The notes under the pieces were generated by a model. The model saw nothing but the letters and a program-made list of their open reading frames with translations. It did not search any database and was not told the DNA's origin. Shown here piece by piece: positions 37,114 through 47,838 of a stretch of DNA of 64,000 bases. The DNA lies in assembly GCF_003533305.1 (NCBI RefSeq), contig NZ_DOEH01000031.1, positions 62,001-126,000 on the forward strand, in the 5' to 3' direction. A program made the translations under genes and the position numbers. Source of the stretch: Providencia sp. (GTDB lineage Bacteria; Pseudomonadota; Gammaproteobacteria; Enterobacterales; Enterobacteriaceae). Numbering within the stretch: the stretch's first letter is position 1; every line of letters starts with the position of its first letter.

Positions 37114-37196
37114 ATTGATGAACATTGCTTTATAATAGTGTCGGTTTCCCTGCTTTCATGATCAGGGCTGGCGTTTAAAAGAGAGAAATAAAGACG

Positions 37197-40100
37197 ATGG
37201 AAATTTTGCGTGGTTCACCTGCTCTATCAGCATTTCGTATTACCCGCCTTTTGGCACTGTTTACTGAAAAACAGCTCCCTGTAACGGATATCTATGCTGA
37301 ATATATGCACTTTGCTGAATTATCAGCGCCGTTGAGTGATAGTGAGCAAGGAAAACTGAGCAGCCTATTAAATTATGGCCCCTCTCTTGCAGAGCATGAA
37401 CCATTCGGTAAACTTATTTTAGTAACCCCGCGTCCGGGAACTATCTCTCCTTGGTCTTCAAAAGCGACGGATATTGCACATAACTGTGGCTTAGCGCAGG
37501 TCAAACGAATTGAGCGAGGTATTGCTTACTATGTTCAAGCTAATACGTTAACTGAAAAGCAATGGCAAGAAGTCACCGCAATATTGCATGATCGTATGAT
37601 GGAAAGGGTGTTTACCTCTTTTGATCAAGCTTCTGCACTATTTGTACAGCATCAGCCAGCACCATTGAAAGTGATTGATATCATTAAAGGTGGGCGTTTA
37701 GCCTTAGATACTGCAAATAAAGAAATGGGCTTGGCACTTGCTGATGATGAAATTGATTATTTACTCAATGCATTTACGGGCTTAAAACGTAATCCAACCG
37801 ATATTGAGCTTTATATGTTTGCGCAGGCAAACTCAGAACATTGCCGCCATAAAATCTTCAATGCAGATTGGGTGATTGATGGTGAAGAACAGCCGAAATC
37901 GCTGTTTAAAATGATTAAAAATACCTTCGAAAAAACACCTGATTACGTCTTGTCTGCATATAAAGACAATGCTGCTGTTATGGAAGGCTCTTCAGTAGGG
38001 CGTTTCTTCCCTGAACCGAATGGTCGTACATATCGTTATCATCAAGAAGATGCGCATATCTTGATGAAAGTTGAAACTCACAACCACCCAACGGCTATTT
38101 CACCTTGGCCGGGCGCCGCAACGGGCTCTGGTGGTGAAATTCGTGATGAAGGCGCAACAGGGCGTGGTGCTAAACCAAAAGCAGGCTTAGTTGGTTTTTC
38201 AGTCTCTAATCTACGGATTCCAGGTTTTGAACAACCATGGGAAGAGGATTTTGGTAAACCAGAACGTATCGTCACTGCACTTGATATTATGCTAGATGGC
38301 CCTTTGGGCGGCGCTGCATTTAATAATGAGTTTGGTCGTCCAGCCCTTTTGGGTTATTTCCGTACCTATGAAGAGAAAGTTAATAGTCATAATGGCGAGG
38401 AGTTACGGGGTTACCATAAACCGATTATGTTAGCAGGTGGTATTGGTAATATTCGTGCTGATCATGTGCAAAAAGGTGAAATCACCGTTGGTGCGAAATT
38501 AATTGTACTTGGTGGCCCCTCAATGAATATTGGCCTTGGCGGCGGCGCTGCATCATCAATGGCATCAGGGCAATCGGATGCTGATTTAGATTTTGCCTCT
38601 GTTCAACGTGATAATGCTGAAATGGAACGCCGTTGTCAGGAAGTCATAGACAGATGTTGGCAGCTAGGTGACGACAATCCAATTTTATTTATTCATGACG
38701 TAGGGGCTGGTGGCTTATCAAATGCCATGCCTGAACTGGTTAGTGACGGTGGTCGCGGTGGCCGTTTTGAATTGCGTAAAATTCTTAACGATGAACCGGG
38801 TATGAGCCCGTTAGAAGTTTGGTGTAATGAATCTCAAGAACGCTATGTAATGGCCGTCTCACCTGAACAATTACCTGTATTTACGGCGATTTGTGAACGC
38901 GAACGTGCGCCTTTTGCCGTTATTGGTGAAGCGACAGAAGAACGCCATTTAATATTAAATGATGAACATTTTGATAATCAACCAATTGATATGCCATTGG
39001 ATGTTTTATTAGGTAAAGCGCCTAAAATGTTAAGGGATGTCACTACATTAAAAGCGGAGCCACAGCCCTTAGATAGAACTGCGATAAGCTTAAATGAAGC
39101 AATAAAACGCGTTTTGCATCTTCCTGCTGTTGCTGAAAAAACTTTTTTAATCACTATTGGTGACCGTACTGTAACCGGCATGGTTGCACGTGATCAGATG
39201 GTAGGGCCTTGGCAGATTCCAGTATCAGATTGTGCGGTAACGGCTGCGAGTCTTGATAGTTATTATGGCGAGTCGATGTCAATTGGCGAAAGAACCCCAG
39301 TTGCGTTGATTGATTTTGCTGCTTCTGCTCGAATGGCGGTTGGTGAAGCATTAACGAATCTTGCTTGTTCATATGTTCAAAATCTAAAACGCGTTAAGCT
39401 ATCAGCTAACTGGATGTCTGCAGCGGGCCATCCCGGTGAAGACGCCGGTTTATACGCAGCAGTTAAAGCGATTGGCGAAGAACTTTGCCCTGCACTCGGT
39501 ATTGCCATTCCTGTAGGTAAAGACTCGATGTCGATGAAGACCCGTTGGAAACAAAATGGTGAAGAGCGTGAGATGACATCGCCACTATCATTAGTGATAA
39601 CGGCATTTGGTCGCGTTGAAGATGTGCGTTTAACCGCAACGCCAGAGTTAAAAACTACGGCTGACAATGCATTATTATTGATAGATCTTGGTCAAGGTCA
39701 TAACGCATTAGGCGGCTCAGCTTTAGCACAGGTTTATCGTCAGTTAGGTAACAAAGCCCCTGACGTTCGTCATCCTGAGCTACTCGCGGGCTTCTTTAAT
39801 ACGATTCAACAGCTACTATCAGAGCAGAAATTATTAGCCTATCACGATCGTTCTGATGGTGGATTATTTGTGACATTAGCTGAAATGGCCTTTGCTGGGC
39901 ATTGTGGTATTAATGTTGATATCAGCTCATTTGATGAGGATACGCTCGCAGCGTTGTTTAATGAAGAGCTGGGCGCTGTTATTCAAATTGAAGGTAAAGA
40001 TCGTCAGTATGTAGAGGACTGTTTTACACAGGCAGGACTTGTAGATTGTATTCATTACTTGGGCACTGCAATTAATGATGATGCGATAATTATTAATAGT

Positions 40101-41084
40101 CGCGATACTGTTGTTTATAATGAGTCTCGTAGTTTATTGCGTCAATGGTGGGCTGAAACTACATGGCAGATGCAGCGTTTGCGCGATAACGAAGTTTGTG
40201 CTAACGAAGAGCATGCCGCGAAACTGGAAACTAAAGATCCTGGGTTGAATGCTCATCTCACATTTGATATTGCTGATGATATTGCAGCTCCGTATATTTT
40301 ATCGGGTGTTCGTCCAAAAGTTGCCGTATTACGCGAACAAGGGGTTAACTCCCACGTAGAAATGGCTGCTGCATTTGATCGTGCTGGTTTTGATGCGGTT
40401 GACGTGCACATGAGTGATTTACTGGCTGGTAATTTATCTCTCGAGCAATTCCAAACGTTAGTGGCTTGTGGTGGTTTCTCTTATGGGGATGTACTCGGTG
40501 CAGGGGAAGGTTGGGCTAAATCTATCTTATTTAATACTAAAGTACGTGATGAATTTGCCACTTTCTTTAATCGGCCAGACACGTTGTCATTAGGCGTTTG
40601 TAATGGTTGCCAGATGATGTCTAACTTGCATAGTTTGATCCCCGGTGCTGAATATTGGCCTCGCTTTGTTCGTAACCGGTCAGAACGTTTTGAAGCGCGT
40701 TTTAGCCTTGTTGAGATTACAAAAAGCCCATCTTTGTTATTACAAGATATGGCAGGCTCTCGTATGGCAATCGCTGTCTCTCATGGGGAAGGGCAAATTG
40801 AAACTCGTGCCCAAAACCATTTACAGCAGCTAGAAAATAACCAGTTGGTGGCGATGCGTTTTGTGAACAATCATGGACAAGTTACAGAGCAATATCCAGC
40901 GAATCCAAATGGCTCTGTCAACGGTATTACATCAGTGACCTCGATTGATGGCCGCGCAACAATTATGATGCCACATCCTGAGCGAGTATTCCGTACAGTG
41001 AGTAACTCATGGCATCCAGATAATTGGGGTGAAGATAGCCCATGGATGCGTATTTTCCGTAATGCGCGTAAGCAATTAGGTTGA
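37197..41084 (+). CDS. purL: Phosphoribosylformylglycinamidine synthase PurL
   Basis: PurL catalyses the fourth step of purine synthesis, using glutamine and ATP. At 1295 residues it is the large single-chain form. An N-terminal PurS-like domain is followed by a linker with SEHCRHKIF, two AIRS-type synthetase halves ([22 protein letters not shown] and [12 protein letters not shown]) and the C-terminal glutamine amidotransferase. The latter has catalytic Cys in GVCNGCQMM and His/Glu in MPHPERVF. A PurR box precedes it and a hairpin with T-run follows. Confidence 0.99.
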   Translation: MEILRGSPALSAFRITRLLALFTEKQLPVTDIYAEYMHFAELSAPLSDSEQGKLSSLLNYGPSLAEHEPFGKLILVTPRPGTISPWSSKATDIAHNCGLAQVKRIERGIAYYVQANTLTEKQWQEVTAILHDRMMERVFTSFDQASALFVQHQPAPLKVIDIIKGGRLALDTANKEMGLALADDEIDYLLNAFTGLKRNPTDIELYMFAQANSEHCRHKIFNADWVIDGEEQPKSLFKMIKNTFEKTPDYVLSAYKDNAAVMEGSSVGRFFPEPNGRTYRYHQEDAHILMKVETHNHPTAISPWPGAATGSGGEIRDEGATGRGAKPKAGLVGFSVSNLRIPGFEQPWEEDFGKPERIVTALDIMLDGPLGGAAFNNEFGRPALLGYFRTYEEKVNSHNGEELRGYHKPIMLAGGIGNIRADHVQKGEITVGAKLIVLGGPSMNIGLGGGAASSMASGQSDADLDFASVQRDNAEMERRCQEVIDRCWQLGDDNPILFIHDVGAGGLSNAMPELVSDGGRGGRFELRKILNDEPGMSPLEVWCNESQERYVMAVSPEQLPVFTAICERERAPFAVIGEATEERHLILNDEHFDNQPIDMPLDVLLGKAPKMLRDVTTLKAEPQPLDRTAISLNEAIKRVLHLPAVAEKTFLITIGDRTVTGMVARDQMVGPWQIPVSDCAVTAASLDSYYGESMSIGERTPVALIDFAASARMAVGEALTNLACSYVQNLKRVKLSANWMSAAGHPGEDAGLYAAVKAIGEELCPALGIAIPVGKDSMSMKTRWKQNGEEREMTSPLSLVITAFGRVEDVRLTATPELKTTADNALLLIDLGQGHNALGGSALAQVYRQLGNKAPDVRHPELLAGFFNTIQQLLSEQKLLAYHDRSDGGLFVTLAEMAFAGHCGINVDISSFDEDTLAALFNEELGAVIQIEGKDRQYVEDCFTQAGLVDCIHYLGTAINDDAIIINSRDTVVYNESRSLLRQWWAETTWQMQRLRDNEVCANEEHAAKLETKDPGLNAHLTFDIADDIAAPYILSGVRPKVAVLREQGVNSHVEMAAAFDRAGFDAVDVHMSDLLAGNLSLEQFQTLVACGGFSYGDVLGAGEGWAKSILFNTKVRDEFATFFNRPDTLSLGVCNGCQMMSNLHSLIPGAEYWPRFVRNRSERFEARFSLVEITKSPSLLLQDMAGSRMAIAVSHGEGQIETRAQNHLQQLENNQLVAMRFVNNHGQVTEQYPANPNGSVNGITSVTSIDGRATIMMPHPERVFRTVSNSWHPDNWGEDSPWMRIFRNARKQLG

Positions 41085-41106
41085 TATTGAAAAATTAATA
41101 AGAAAT

Positions 41107-41135
41107 AAAAAGCACTCATTATGGGTGCTTTTTTT
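41107..41135. terminator. Terminator between purL and the toxin gene
   Basis: AAAAAGCAC and GTGCTTTTT form the stem core around TCATTATGG, followed by further Ts on the plus strand; the A-rich left arm allows bidirectional use. Confidence 0.85.
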
Positions 41136-41499
41136 ATTGAGGGTCGATTATGTCGATGATTTTGCCTAAAACTTCCTCAAATACACTTTCTTCAAGTGTG
41201 GCTGAGTAGTTAGCTTTTCGCGCTAATAAATCTAATGAACGTAATTGGTAGCATAGAACACAGCCTGTAATTTTTCCGGTATCTGTACTTGAGCCATCTA
41301 AATAGACTGTAACGCTTTGAGTTCGTGATGTCCTGCCTCCACTCGTAATAGGAGCGCATAGTGTTGTGCCAAGTGCATTGTTGAGTTGCGAGTCAGTTAT
41401 AACTAAATAATAGTGTGGACCTTTAAATTCTTTACCATTAACAGGATCGCCATTGATATGCCAGATTTGGCCTTTATGTGGTTTTTTAGTTTTAGCCAT
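41134..41499 (-). CDS. MazF/PemK/ChpB-type endoribonuclease toxin
   Basis: A 121-residue protein of the PemK fold. The start motif KGQIWHINGDPVNGKEFKGPH contains the toxin family's loop. The strand segments YLVITDSQLNN, TLCAPITSGG and GCVLCYQLRSLDLLARK match ChpB/PemK toxins, which cleave mRNA at short sequences. Its ATG overlaps the antitoxin stop (TAATG), the usual coupling. It is inserted just after purL and looks intact. Confidence 0.9.
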   Translation of the reverse strand: MAKTKKPHKGQIWHINGDPVNGKEFKGPHYYLVITDSQLNNALGTTLCAPITSGGRTSRTQSVTVYLDGSSTDTGKITGCVLCYQLRSLDLLARKANYSATLEESVFEEVLGKIIDIIDPQ

Positions 41500-41762
41500 T
41501 AGATAATCTCATGGCCAATAGGATCTGAATTATCTAACTGGCTATTTAAGGCTTTAATTTCATTTTCATCAATACCAGAAAGTAGCTCTGATAATGATTT
41601 ACGTCCTCTTGCAACCCGTTTAGTTGGTTTGATACAAACGGATTCACCAAATGCATCTATATCTAACTTCATTCCGACAACCCAACCCGCCATATTTGCG
41701 ACATCACTTGGGATTGTTAATACAACTGCTCCACCTTGTTGCCTTAATCTTGTAGTTGACAT
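41499..41762 (-). CDS. MazE/PemI/ChpS-type antitoxin
   Basis: An 87-residue antitoxin with an N-terminal AbrB-like swapped-hairpin DNA-binding domain (LRQQGGAVVLTIPSDVANMAG) and an acidic C-terminal tail (SLSELLSGIDENEIKALN) that would block the toxin. It precedes the toxin in the operon, as usual. A palindromic operator overlaps its promoter, consistent with autorepression. Confidence 0.88.
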   Translation of the reverse strand: MSTTRLRQQGGAVVLTIPSDVANMAGWVVGMKLDIDAFGESVCIKPTKRVARGRKSLSELLSGIDENEIKALNSQLDNSDPIGHEII

Positions 41763-41784
41763 GTTTTCTCCTTCAAAATCTAAT

Positions 41785-41827
41785 TGTGACTCTGTAATAC
41801 TATAGCACTAAGTTACACAAAGTCACA
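41785..41827 (-). promoter_or_regulatory. Toxin-antitoxin operator/promoter palindrome
   Basis: TGTGACT (41785-41791) mirrors AGTCACA (41821-41827), and TGTAA (41793-41797) mirrors TTACA (41813-41817). A TATAGT -10-like element lies at the centre on the minus strand, 23 bp upstream of the antitoxin ATG. Confidence 0.75.
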
Positions 41828-41840
41828 CTATCCTTTACCT

Positions 41841-41871
41841 AAAAAAAACCGCCTAATTTTCATTAGACGGC
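41841..41871 (-). terminator. Terminator of the afu operon
   Basis: On the minus strand the arms GCCGTCTAAT and ATTAGGCGGT flank a GAAA loop and are followed by seven Ts, about 30 bp after the afuC stop. Confidence 0.88.
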
Positions 41872-41899
41872 TGTTGGTATTCACAATACTTATTATTAA

Positions 41900-42958
41900 T
41901 TATTCAAGGACAAACATACCGTAAGGGTGAATTTGTAAGTACAGATTTTCCCCGACAGACGGCTGTAATTGTGTGGCATTAATTTGTAATAACATTGATT
42001 GACCATGCCAATCTACAGTTACCTCATATTGAGGTCCCATATAAGCAACATAGGTAATTGTACAGCGCTGGCTCTCATCACCTTGCAAACTGAGGGTAAT
42101 AGCCTCAGGGCGAACACCCAAGGTAACTTGATTTTTGTCTGTTACAATCTGAACGGGACGCGGCAGGCGATAGTTAAAGATATCAACCGTATCATGGGTC
42201 AATGTGGCTGGGAAAATATTTGCATCTCCCATGAAACTTGCCATGAACTTGGATGCCGGCTGGCGGTAAAGTTCTTGCGGTGAGCCAAGTTGCATAATTT
42301 TACCCTTATTCATTACCAATACCATATCAGAAACTGCAAAAGCTTCACTTTGGTCATGAGTAACATACAAAGAAGTAATATTAAATTGTTGCTGCAATTC
42401 ACGAATTTTTTCACGCATACTGCGGCGCAAATTGGCGTCCAAGTTACTTAACGGCTCATCAAATAACAGTACCTTAGGTTTTAGAATAAGGGCGCGAGCT
42501 AAGGCAACACGCTGTTGTTGCCCCCCTGAAATTTGATCAACAAATCGCTCGGCAAAACCAGCTAAATCAACGATCTCTAATGCTTCATCGACACGTTTCT
42601 TAATTTCTGCTTTTGGTAGACCAAGCATTTTAAGACCATATCCAACGTTTTCCCCTAAAGACATATGTGGGAACAGTGCATAAGATTGGAATACCATACA
42701 GATATCACGCTGCTGGATTGATCTGTCGGTAACATCTTCTCCATCGATAAACATACGTCCTTCTGTGGGCTTTTCAAGACCTGCCACGAGGCGCAATACG
42801 GTTGTTTTACCACAACCCGATGGTCCTAATAGCGTCACCATACTGCCTTGCGGAATGGAAAGGCTTAAATCATCGATGACCGTGTTGTCGCCAAAACGCT
42901 TAGTGATATTTTTTAATTCAACAAAACTGGTTGTTTTTACAGAACTTGATTGCGTCAT
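41900..42958 (-). CDS. afuC: AfuC, ABC transporter ATPase (sugar phosphate / formerly ferric iron type)
   Basis: The ATP-binding subunit of the AfuABC importer. I start at ATG 42958 (352 aa), with GGAG eight bases upstream; an upstream in-frame start would overlap afuB. Walker A GPSGCGKT (45-52), the signature SGGQQQR and Walker [13 protein letters not shown] are clear. A C-terminal TOBE-type domain follows (about 270-352). AfuABC was first named for iron, but in enteric and Actinobacillus strains it imports hexose phosphates. The adjacent uhpABC genes support that use here. Confidence 0.93.
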   Translation of the reverse strand: MTQSSSVKTTSFVELKNITKRFGDNTVIDDLSLSIPQGSMVTLLGPSGCGKTTVLRLVAGLEKPTEGRMFIDGEDVTDRSIQQRDICMVFQSYALFPHMSLGENVGYGLKMLGLPKAEIKKRVDEALEIVDLAGFAERFVDQISGGQQQRVALARALILKPKVLLFDEPLSNLDANLRRSMREKIRELQQQFNITSLYVTHDQSEAFAVSDMVLVMNKGKIMQLGSPQELYRQPASKFMASFMGDANIFPATLTHDTVDIFNYRLPRPVQIVTDKNQVTLGVRPEAITLSLQGDESQRCTITYVAYMGPQYEVTVDWHGQSMLLQINATQLQPSVGENLYLQIHPYGMFVLE

Positions 42959-42974
42959 GTTAATTACTCCGTGA

Positions 42975-45053
42975 TTACTGTGCATTTTTGGCTTTGGAAC
43001 GTGAAACACGGGCTTCGCCAATCAAATAGTCAAACAAGAAAATAATGGCTAGCATGACCACTATCAAAATAGAACCGTAAGCTATTGCAACACCATATTC
43101 GCCATCTTCTACTCGATTAAGAATATAAGCCGTAGCGACACGGGTGTCTGGTGTGACTAAGAAAACAATGGCGCTGACAGTTGTAATAGCTCGAACGAAA
43201 CTGTAAATCAGCGCGGATAAGATAGCAGGGCGCAATAATGGCAACAGAATGTGGAAAATAGTGCGCATTGAACCTGCTCGTAAGCTGAGTGAGGCTTCAT
43301 CAAGTGATTTATCGATTTGTCCAAGTCCTGCAATACCGGCTCGAATACCAACAGGCACATTACGCATCGTCATTGAAATAATGATAATGGCAGCAGTACC
43401 CGTGAGATAAAACGGTGAGTCATTAAAGGCTAAGATATAAGACACCCCAGCAACTGTGCCAGGTACAGCAAAGCAAAGCATGGTGGTGAATTCAATTGTT
43501 TTTTTACCGCGGAACTCTTGGCGTACGACAATATATGCGATCAATAGGCCGAGTATGGCGGTTATTGGCGCTGCGATAGCGGCATAAAGTAACGTATCTA
43601 GTAATGAAGGCCATGCACCATCACTCATACCTTGACCAAACAATTTAATGAAGTTATCTAAGGTTAAGGTGTAATCCACACCCCAGTTAACTGTGAAGCT
43701 TCCGTAGAAAATGCTGCCATACAGCAACACATTGAATGCGACCCAGATAGCTAAGAAAGTTGTGACAATGGTAACTAATGAGTTTGGTAATGGTTGCACA
43801 TCACCACGGTAAGATTTGCCTGACACCGTGACATAAGAGCGTTTGCCAATCCACATATACTGTACGCAAAATACCAGTAATGAGAATACTAATAATGAGG
43901 CGCCTAAGGTACTTGCGGCTTGATAGTCAAGTTGGGAACCCGTGATGTAGAAGTAAATTTGCGTCGCTAAAACGTCAAAGTTACCGCCTAAAACTAGTGG
44001 GTTACTAAAGTCAGCTAATGATTGAACGATAACAATCAAAAAGGCATTTGCCAGTGCGGGTTTTAATAACGGCATAAAGACGTTGAAGAAAGTCTGATAG
44101 CGATTTGCACGTAATGTATAAGACGCTTCTTCCAATGATGGGTGAATAGTTTTAATCGCCCCATCTAAAATCATAAACGACATCGGGGTAAACGCTAATA
44201 CTTGCGCTAACCAAATACCGGTAAAACCATATAGCCAGTTAGTGTTTTCTAACCCCATATAAGCGGCCATAAATTCAGTAATGTAACCTGAACGTCCCAT
44301 CATTAAGGTAACGCCTAAGCCAACAACAAAAGGTGGCGTTACAATGGGTAAAATTGAGAAAACACGACCAATAATGGCTGATCGTTTCGCAATTCTTGAA
44401 GTATAAATAGCTAATATTAAACCGAAGAAGGTACAGCCTGCACCTACTGCCAGTGATAAAAATACTGAATTAATAATAACTTGAATAATGTGTGACTGTG
44501 TGAGAATAGCGACAAAAGCAAATGGAGCAAAATTTCCATTACCATCGGTAAACATCGGAACGAAAATCGCAATGCTTGGGAACACGATAAAGAGTGCGAT
44601 TAACACAACAACGGTTATCAAAGAGCCAATGACAAATTGGTCACCACCAAGCCACTCTAATCGAGTCAGCGCAAGCGTCATCACCATACCAAGGGCAATG
44701 AACAGAATAATAGTGGAATACCCGAGTCCTTTACCTTCAAAATAAGAGGTTAAAATAACCACCGCAGCGGTGATAACGGCAACGGCAATATCAAAATAAT
44801 GGCGTTTTTTATGATGGCGATCCGCCGGTGTTAATGGGCGAATAAATAAAATAGAAGGCAATAAGAACCAAAGCCAACTAATATTCACATTACTCCAGCC
44901 GTAAGCGGACAATATTTCATCTTGTGTCGAATCAAGTAAGCCATAGTCGAGGCTCCAAGATGGCAATAAAGCGAAGCCAAGCCAGGCGATTAGCAGCCAA
45001 AGGAATGTCGTATCCTTTTTATTTGAGGCTGATAAAGTTAGGGTTTGAGGCAT
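42975..45053 (-). CDS. afuB: AfuB, double-length ABC permease
   Basis: A 692-residue inner-membrane permease made of two fused permease halves. Each has a cytoplasmic EAA loop: [21 protein letters not shown] near residue 317 and [21 protein letters not shown] near 600. About 15 hydrophobic segments are seen, the first three or four forming an extra N-terminal block. It lies between afuA and afuC on the same strand. Tandem FbpB/AfuB permeases of this length are typical for the family. Confidence 0.94.
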   Translation of the reverse strand: MPQTLTLSASNKKDTTFLWLLIAWLGFALLPSWSLDYGLLDSTQDEILSAYGWSNVNISWLWFLLPSILFIRPLTPADRHHKKRHYFDIAVAVITAAVVILTSYFEGKGLGYSTIILFIALGMVMTLALTRLEWLGGDQFVIGSLITVVVLIALFIVFPSIAIFVPMFTDGNGNFAPFAFVAILTQSHIIQVIINSVFLSLAVGAGCTFFGLILAIYTSRIAKRSAIIGRVFSILPIVTPPFVVGLGVTLMMGRSGYITEFMAAYMGLENTNWLYGFTGIWLAQVLAFTPMSFMILDGAIKTIHPSLEEASYTLRANRYQTFFNVFMPLLKPALANAFLIVIVQSLADFSNPLVLGGNFDVLATQIYFYITGSQLDYQAASTLGASLLVFSLLVFCVQYMWIGKRSYVTVSGKSYRGDVQPLPNSLVTIVTTFLAIWVAFNVLLYGSIFYGSFTVNWGVDYTLTLDNFIKLFGQGMSDGAWPSLLDTLLYAAIAAPITAILGLLIAYIVVRQEFRGKKTIEFTTMLCFAVPGTVAGVSYILAFNDSPFYLTGTAAIIIISMTMRNVPVGIRAGIAGLGQIDKSLDEASLSLRAGSMRTIFHILLPLLRPAILSALIYSFVRAITTVSAIVFLVTPDTRVATAYILNRVEDGEYGVAIAYGSILIVVMLAIIFLFDYLIGEARVSRSKAKNAQ

Positions 45054-45066
45054 TGTTTTTCCCTCT

Positions 45067-45162
45067 GTCCGTCATATTTCATGTTGCAATGGTATTGGCT
45101 GCTTCCGCGACCTAATCGATCGCTTCCCTTACCGTTTTATTGCCACTCAAACTATTTAGGAC
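45067..45162. repeat. Dispersed repeat copy in the afuA-afuB gap
   Basis: It begins GTCCGTCATA and ends TATTTAGGAC, the same ends as the copy at 52011-52136. The interior (GGTATTGGCTGCTTCC) is shorter and diverged. It occupies part of the 266-bp gap, which holds no gene. Confidence 0.7.
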
Positions 45163-45288
45163 GTAATTAAATTATTATTTAAATATATTTATCAATTAAC
45201 TACTTAGGTAGTGATTAAAGATAATAAGCTACCCGCACCTAAAATTAATTTAGATGTAATTATTGTATTTATTATTTAGTAAGTGCTC

Positions 45289-45312
45289 AGTGCGGTGTAT
45301 CAACACCGCACT
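45289..45312 (-). promoter_or_regulatory. Stem-loop just downstream of afuA
   Basis: AGTGCGGTG and CACCGCACT form a perfect 9-bp GC-rich stem with a 6-base loop, 7 bp after the afuA stop. No T-run follows. It probably protects the afuA 3' end and lowers afuBC expression relative to the binding protein. Confidence 0.7.
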
Positions 45313-45319
45313 TTGGTCG

Positions 45320-46351
45320 TTATTTACTCATTTTGACTTCAGTAACCCATTTGTTGATAAGATTTTTACGGATTTCAGCATCGCCGTATTTATCCATATC
45401 ATAATTGATTAAATTCAGGTCATTGAGTTTTAATGAAATAGGTGAAGATTCTGCGGTTGTATTGGTTAAGATTTGGTAGGATTTACCTTCTTTCCAGCTC
45501 AACTCTTGTGCTTCTTTAGATAAAACAAAATCAACGAACAATTTGGCGTTATCCATATTACGTGCATTTTTCAAAATACTAATGCCACCAATTTCATAGC
45601 CAGTACCTTCACATGGGGCGATAAGTTCCAACGGTGCGCCATTTTCAACTTCTAATGAGTAATCATGTAAGAAGCCGATGCCAATTGCAGATTCGCCACG
45701 GGCGGCGTTACGTGCAGGGGCAATACCTGATTTGGTGTATTGTGAAATATTGCTATTCAATTTTTTAAGGTAATCAAACGCTTGCTCATTTCCCCAAAGT
45801 TGGTCGAAAGTGGCAAGAGCGGTATAAGCTGTACCTGAACTTTGTGGATCTGCAATTTGAATTTCACCTTTATATTCAGGTTTAATTAAATCTTTCCAGC
45901 ACGTTGGGATTGGTAAACCTTTTTCTTTTAAACGATCTTTATTAACGCCAAAACCTAAGATTCCAATGTAAACCGCAGAGGAGTAGTTTCCTTTACGTTT
46001 AGCCGGATCTTGGAATTGTGGCATGATTTGGCTAAGATTTGGTGATTTATAGGCTGCTAAAAGATCCATTTCGCCCGCTTGCGAATGTGGGTCTAACGTA
46101 CCGCCATACCAAACGTCTGCTTGTGGATTACGTTTTTCTGCTTCAATTTTAGCCAGTGTGCTGCCTGAACCATTACGTATAAACGTTGTTTTAACATCAT
46201 ATTTTTTTGCGAAAGCTTGAGTTTCAGTTTCACACATTGCATTGGTCGCACTACAGTAAACAACCAGTCGTCCTGCTGCATTTGCCGTGGTAGAAATTGC
46301 TGCCAGTGATAAGCCCGCAGCGATAAGTGTAGAGAGAGTTTTCAGTTTCAT
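45320..46351 (-). CDS. afuA: AfuA, periplasmic substrate-binding protein
   Basis: A 343-residue solute-binding protein. The signal peptide (LSTLIAAGLSLAAISTTANA, cleavage near residue 25) precedes the mature protein beginning with RLVVYCSATNAMCE. It has the extracellular-binding-protein type 1 fold, as in FbpA/AfuA. Related AfuA proteins bind glucose-6-phosphate, fructose-6-phosphate and sedoheptulose-7-phosphate. It starts 55 bp after uhpC on the same strand. Confidence 0.93.
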   Translation of the reverse strand: MKLKTLSTLIAAGLSLAAISTTANAAGRLVVYCSATNAMCETETQAFAKKYDVKTTFIRNGSGSTLAKIEAEKRNPQADVWYGGTLDPHSQAGEMDLLAAYKSPNLSQIMPQFQDPAKRKGNYSSAVYIGILGFGVNKDRLKEKGLPIPTCWKDLIKPEYKGEIQIADPQSSGTAYTALATFDQLWGNEQAFDYLKKLNSNISQYTKSGIAPARNAARGESAIGIGFLHDYSLEVENGAPLELIAPCEGTGYEIGGISILKNARNMDNAKLFVDFVLSKEAQELSWKEGKSYQILTNTTAESSPISLKLNDLNLINYDMDKYGDAEIRKNLINKWVTEVKMSK

Positions 46352-46406
46352 TGTCAGTCCTTTATTTAGGTTCTAGTATCGGATCAGAATAAATATAAAA
46401 AACAAT

Positions 46407-47732
46407 TTAGGTCTTATTGTTAGAGAGTGAAACAGTGCCTGCTAAATGCTCCCGCTTGCTAACATTTGCAATCAAAAGAGGCATTAGCAGTAGCCCCATC
46501 AACGCCGCCGCACTGGCAAGTAGGGCAAACATTCCCGACCAACCGTAATTTGCGATGACTTGAGAGAGCGGCCACCCTGCGATTGCAGCGCCTAAATAGG
46601 CATACAACCCAAGATAGCCAGTTACCGTTCCGGCTGCTTGTTTGTGACAGTATTCTGTAGCAGCCAGACCGATCAACATTTGTGGTCCAAAAACAAAAAA
46701 GCCAATAGCGAAAAAACATACAGCTAATAATGCGTAGTGATGAATTGGCGTTAACCATAAGGCACTCACCGAAACAACGAGGCCTAAGGAGAAAAGCAAA
46801 ATCATCGGGGCGCGTTGTCCTTTAAATAAAATATCAGAACCCCAACCTGAACAAACCGCGCCGAGTAGCCCGCCTAGTTCAAATAAAGATAAAGTGGCAT
46901 TCGCACTCAGTAAGTTTGTACCGTGGGTTTCGGTTAACCATAGATTTCCCCAATCGTTTATCGCCATGCGGATCAGGTAAACTAAAATGTAAGAAAAACC
47001 TAATAACCAAATCATACGGTTAAATAAAATCGTTTCTTTCAAGATGGACAACATTGGTAAGGGCGGCGATAAACGTTCTTGTCGTAGTTCTAAAACATCG
47101 TGACGCCACTGCCCAACGGTCGGTAATTGCTCTTCTTGAGGTGTTCCTTTTAGCTGGCGACATAACCAGAGTCCAATGACAACACCAATAATTCCGGGGA
47201 CGATTAATGCCATTTGCCAACTATAGTGAGTAGCGAGCAATGCGGTTAATAGTGGAAGTAACATGCCACCGAGGTTGATAGATATATTCCACAATCCCCA
47301 CCAAAATCCGCGTTCATTACGAGAGTACCAATGTGTCAAAATTCGAGCGCAAGGTGGCCATCCCCAACCTTGAAAAAAACCATTCAATGTCCAAACAATC
47401 AGTAATGCAGGAAAAGAAAGGCAATAAGCAAATGCGATATTGAGAACTCCTGTCATGACAAGACCAACACCCATAAACCAGCGATAGCCTGTGATATCAT
47501 GAAAAATCCCCGATAAGAATTTCGAGAACCCATAAGTTAAATAAAAGGCAGTTGCTATCCAACCAATATCACTTTTGTCTAAAAATAACTCGGCCTGCAT
47601 GACGGGCATGACGAAATTAAAACTTTTTCGTGTCAAATAAAAAGTGGCATAACCAATAATCATCGATAGCATCAATTTACGACGCCAAAAATGGTATGAA
47701 TTATCGATATCGGTGGTATTTTTGCCTGTCAT
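46407..47732 (-). CDS. uhpC: UhpC, membrane sensor of external hexose phosphate
   Basis: A major-facilitator-fold receptor with about 12 membrane segments that signals external glucose-6-phosphate to UhpB. Segments YATFYLTRKSFNFVMP, GFFQGWGWPPCARILTHWYSR, AINDWGNLWLTETHG and FFVFGPQMLIGLAATE match UhpC more closely than the transporter UhpT. I chose ATG 47732 (441 aa, near E. coli size) over an in-frame TTG 24 bp earlier. It sits between uhpB and afuA in one run of same-strand genes. Confidence 0.93.
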   Translation of the reverse strand: MTGKNTTDIDNSYHFWRRKLMLSMIIGYATFYLTRKSFNFVMPVMQAELFLDKSDIGWIATAFYLTYGFSKFLSGIFHDITGYRWFMGVGLVMTGVLNIAFAYCLSFPALLIVWTLNGFFQGWGWPPCARILTHWYSRNERGFWWGLWNISINLGGMLLPLLTALLATHYSWQMALIVPGIIGVVIGLWLCRQLKGTPQEEQLPTVGQWRHDVLELRQERLSPPLPMLSILKETILFNRMIWLLGFSYILVYLIRMAINDWGNLWLTETHGTNLLSANATLSLFELGGLLGAVCSGWGSDILFKGQRAPMILLFSLGLVVSVSALWLTPIHHYALLAVCFFAIGFFVFGPQMLIGLAATEYCHKQAAGTVTGYLGLYAYLGAAIAGWPLSQVIANYGWSGMFALLASAAALMGLLLMPLLIANVSKREHLAGTVSLSNNKT

Positions 47733-47838
47733 GGTGGCATTTCTCCCGTTTGGCAAAATGTAATCAAATTTTTAACAAAATGGATGAGATAAGGTATTAG
47801 GAGACTAGGAATTATTCTTAGTTTTTAGCTTTTTAGTT

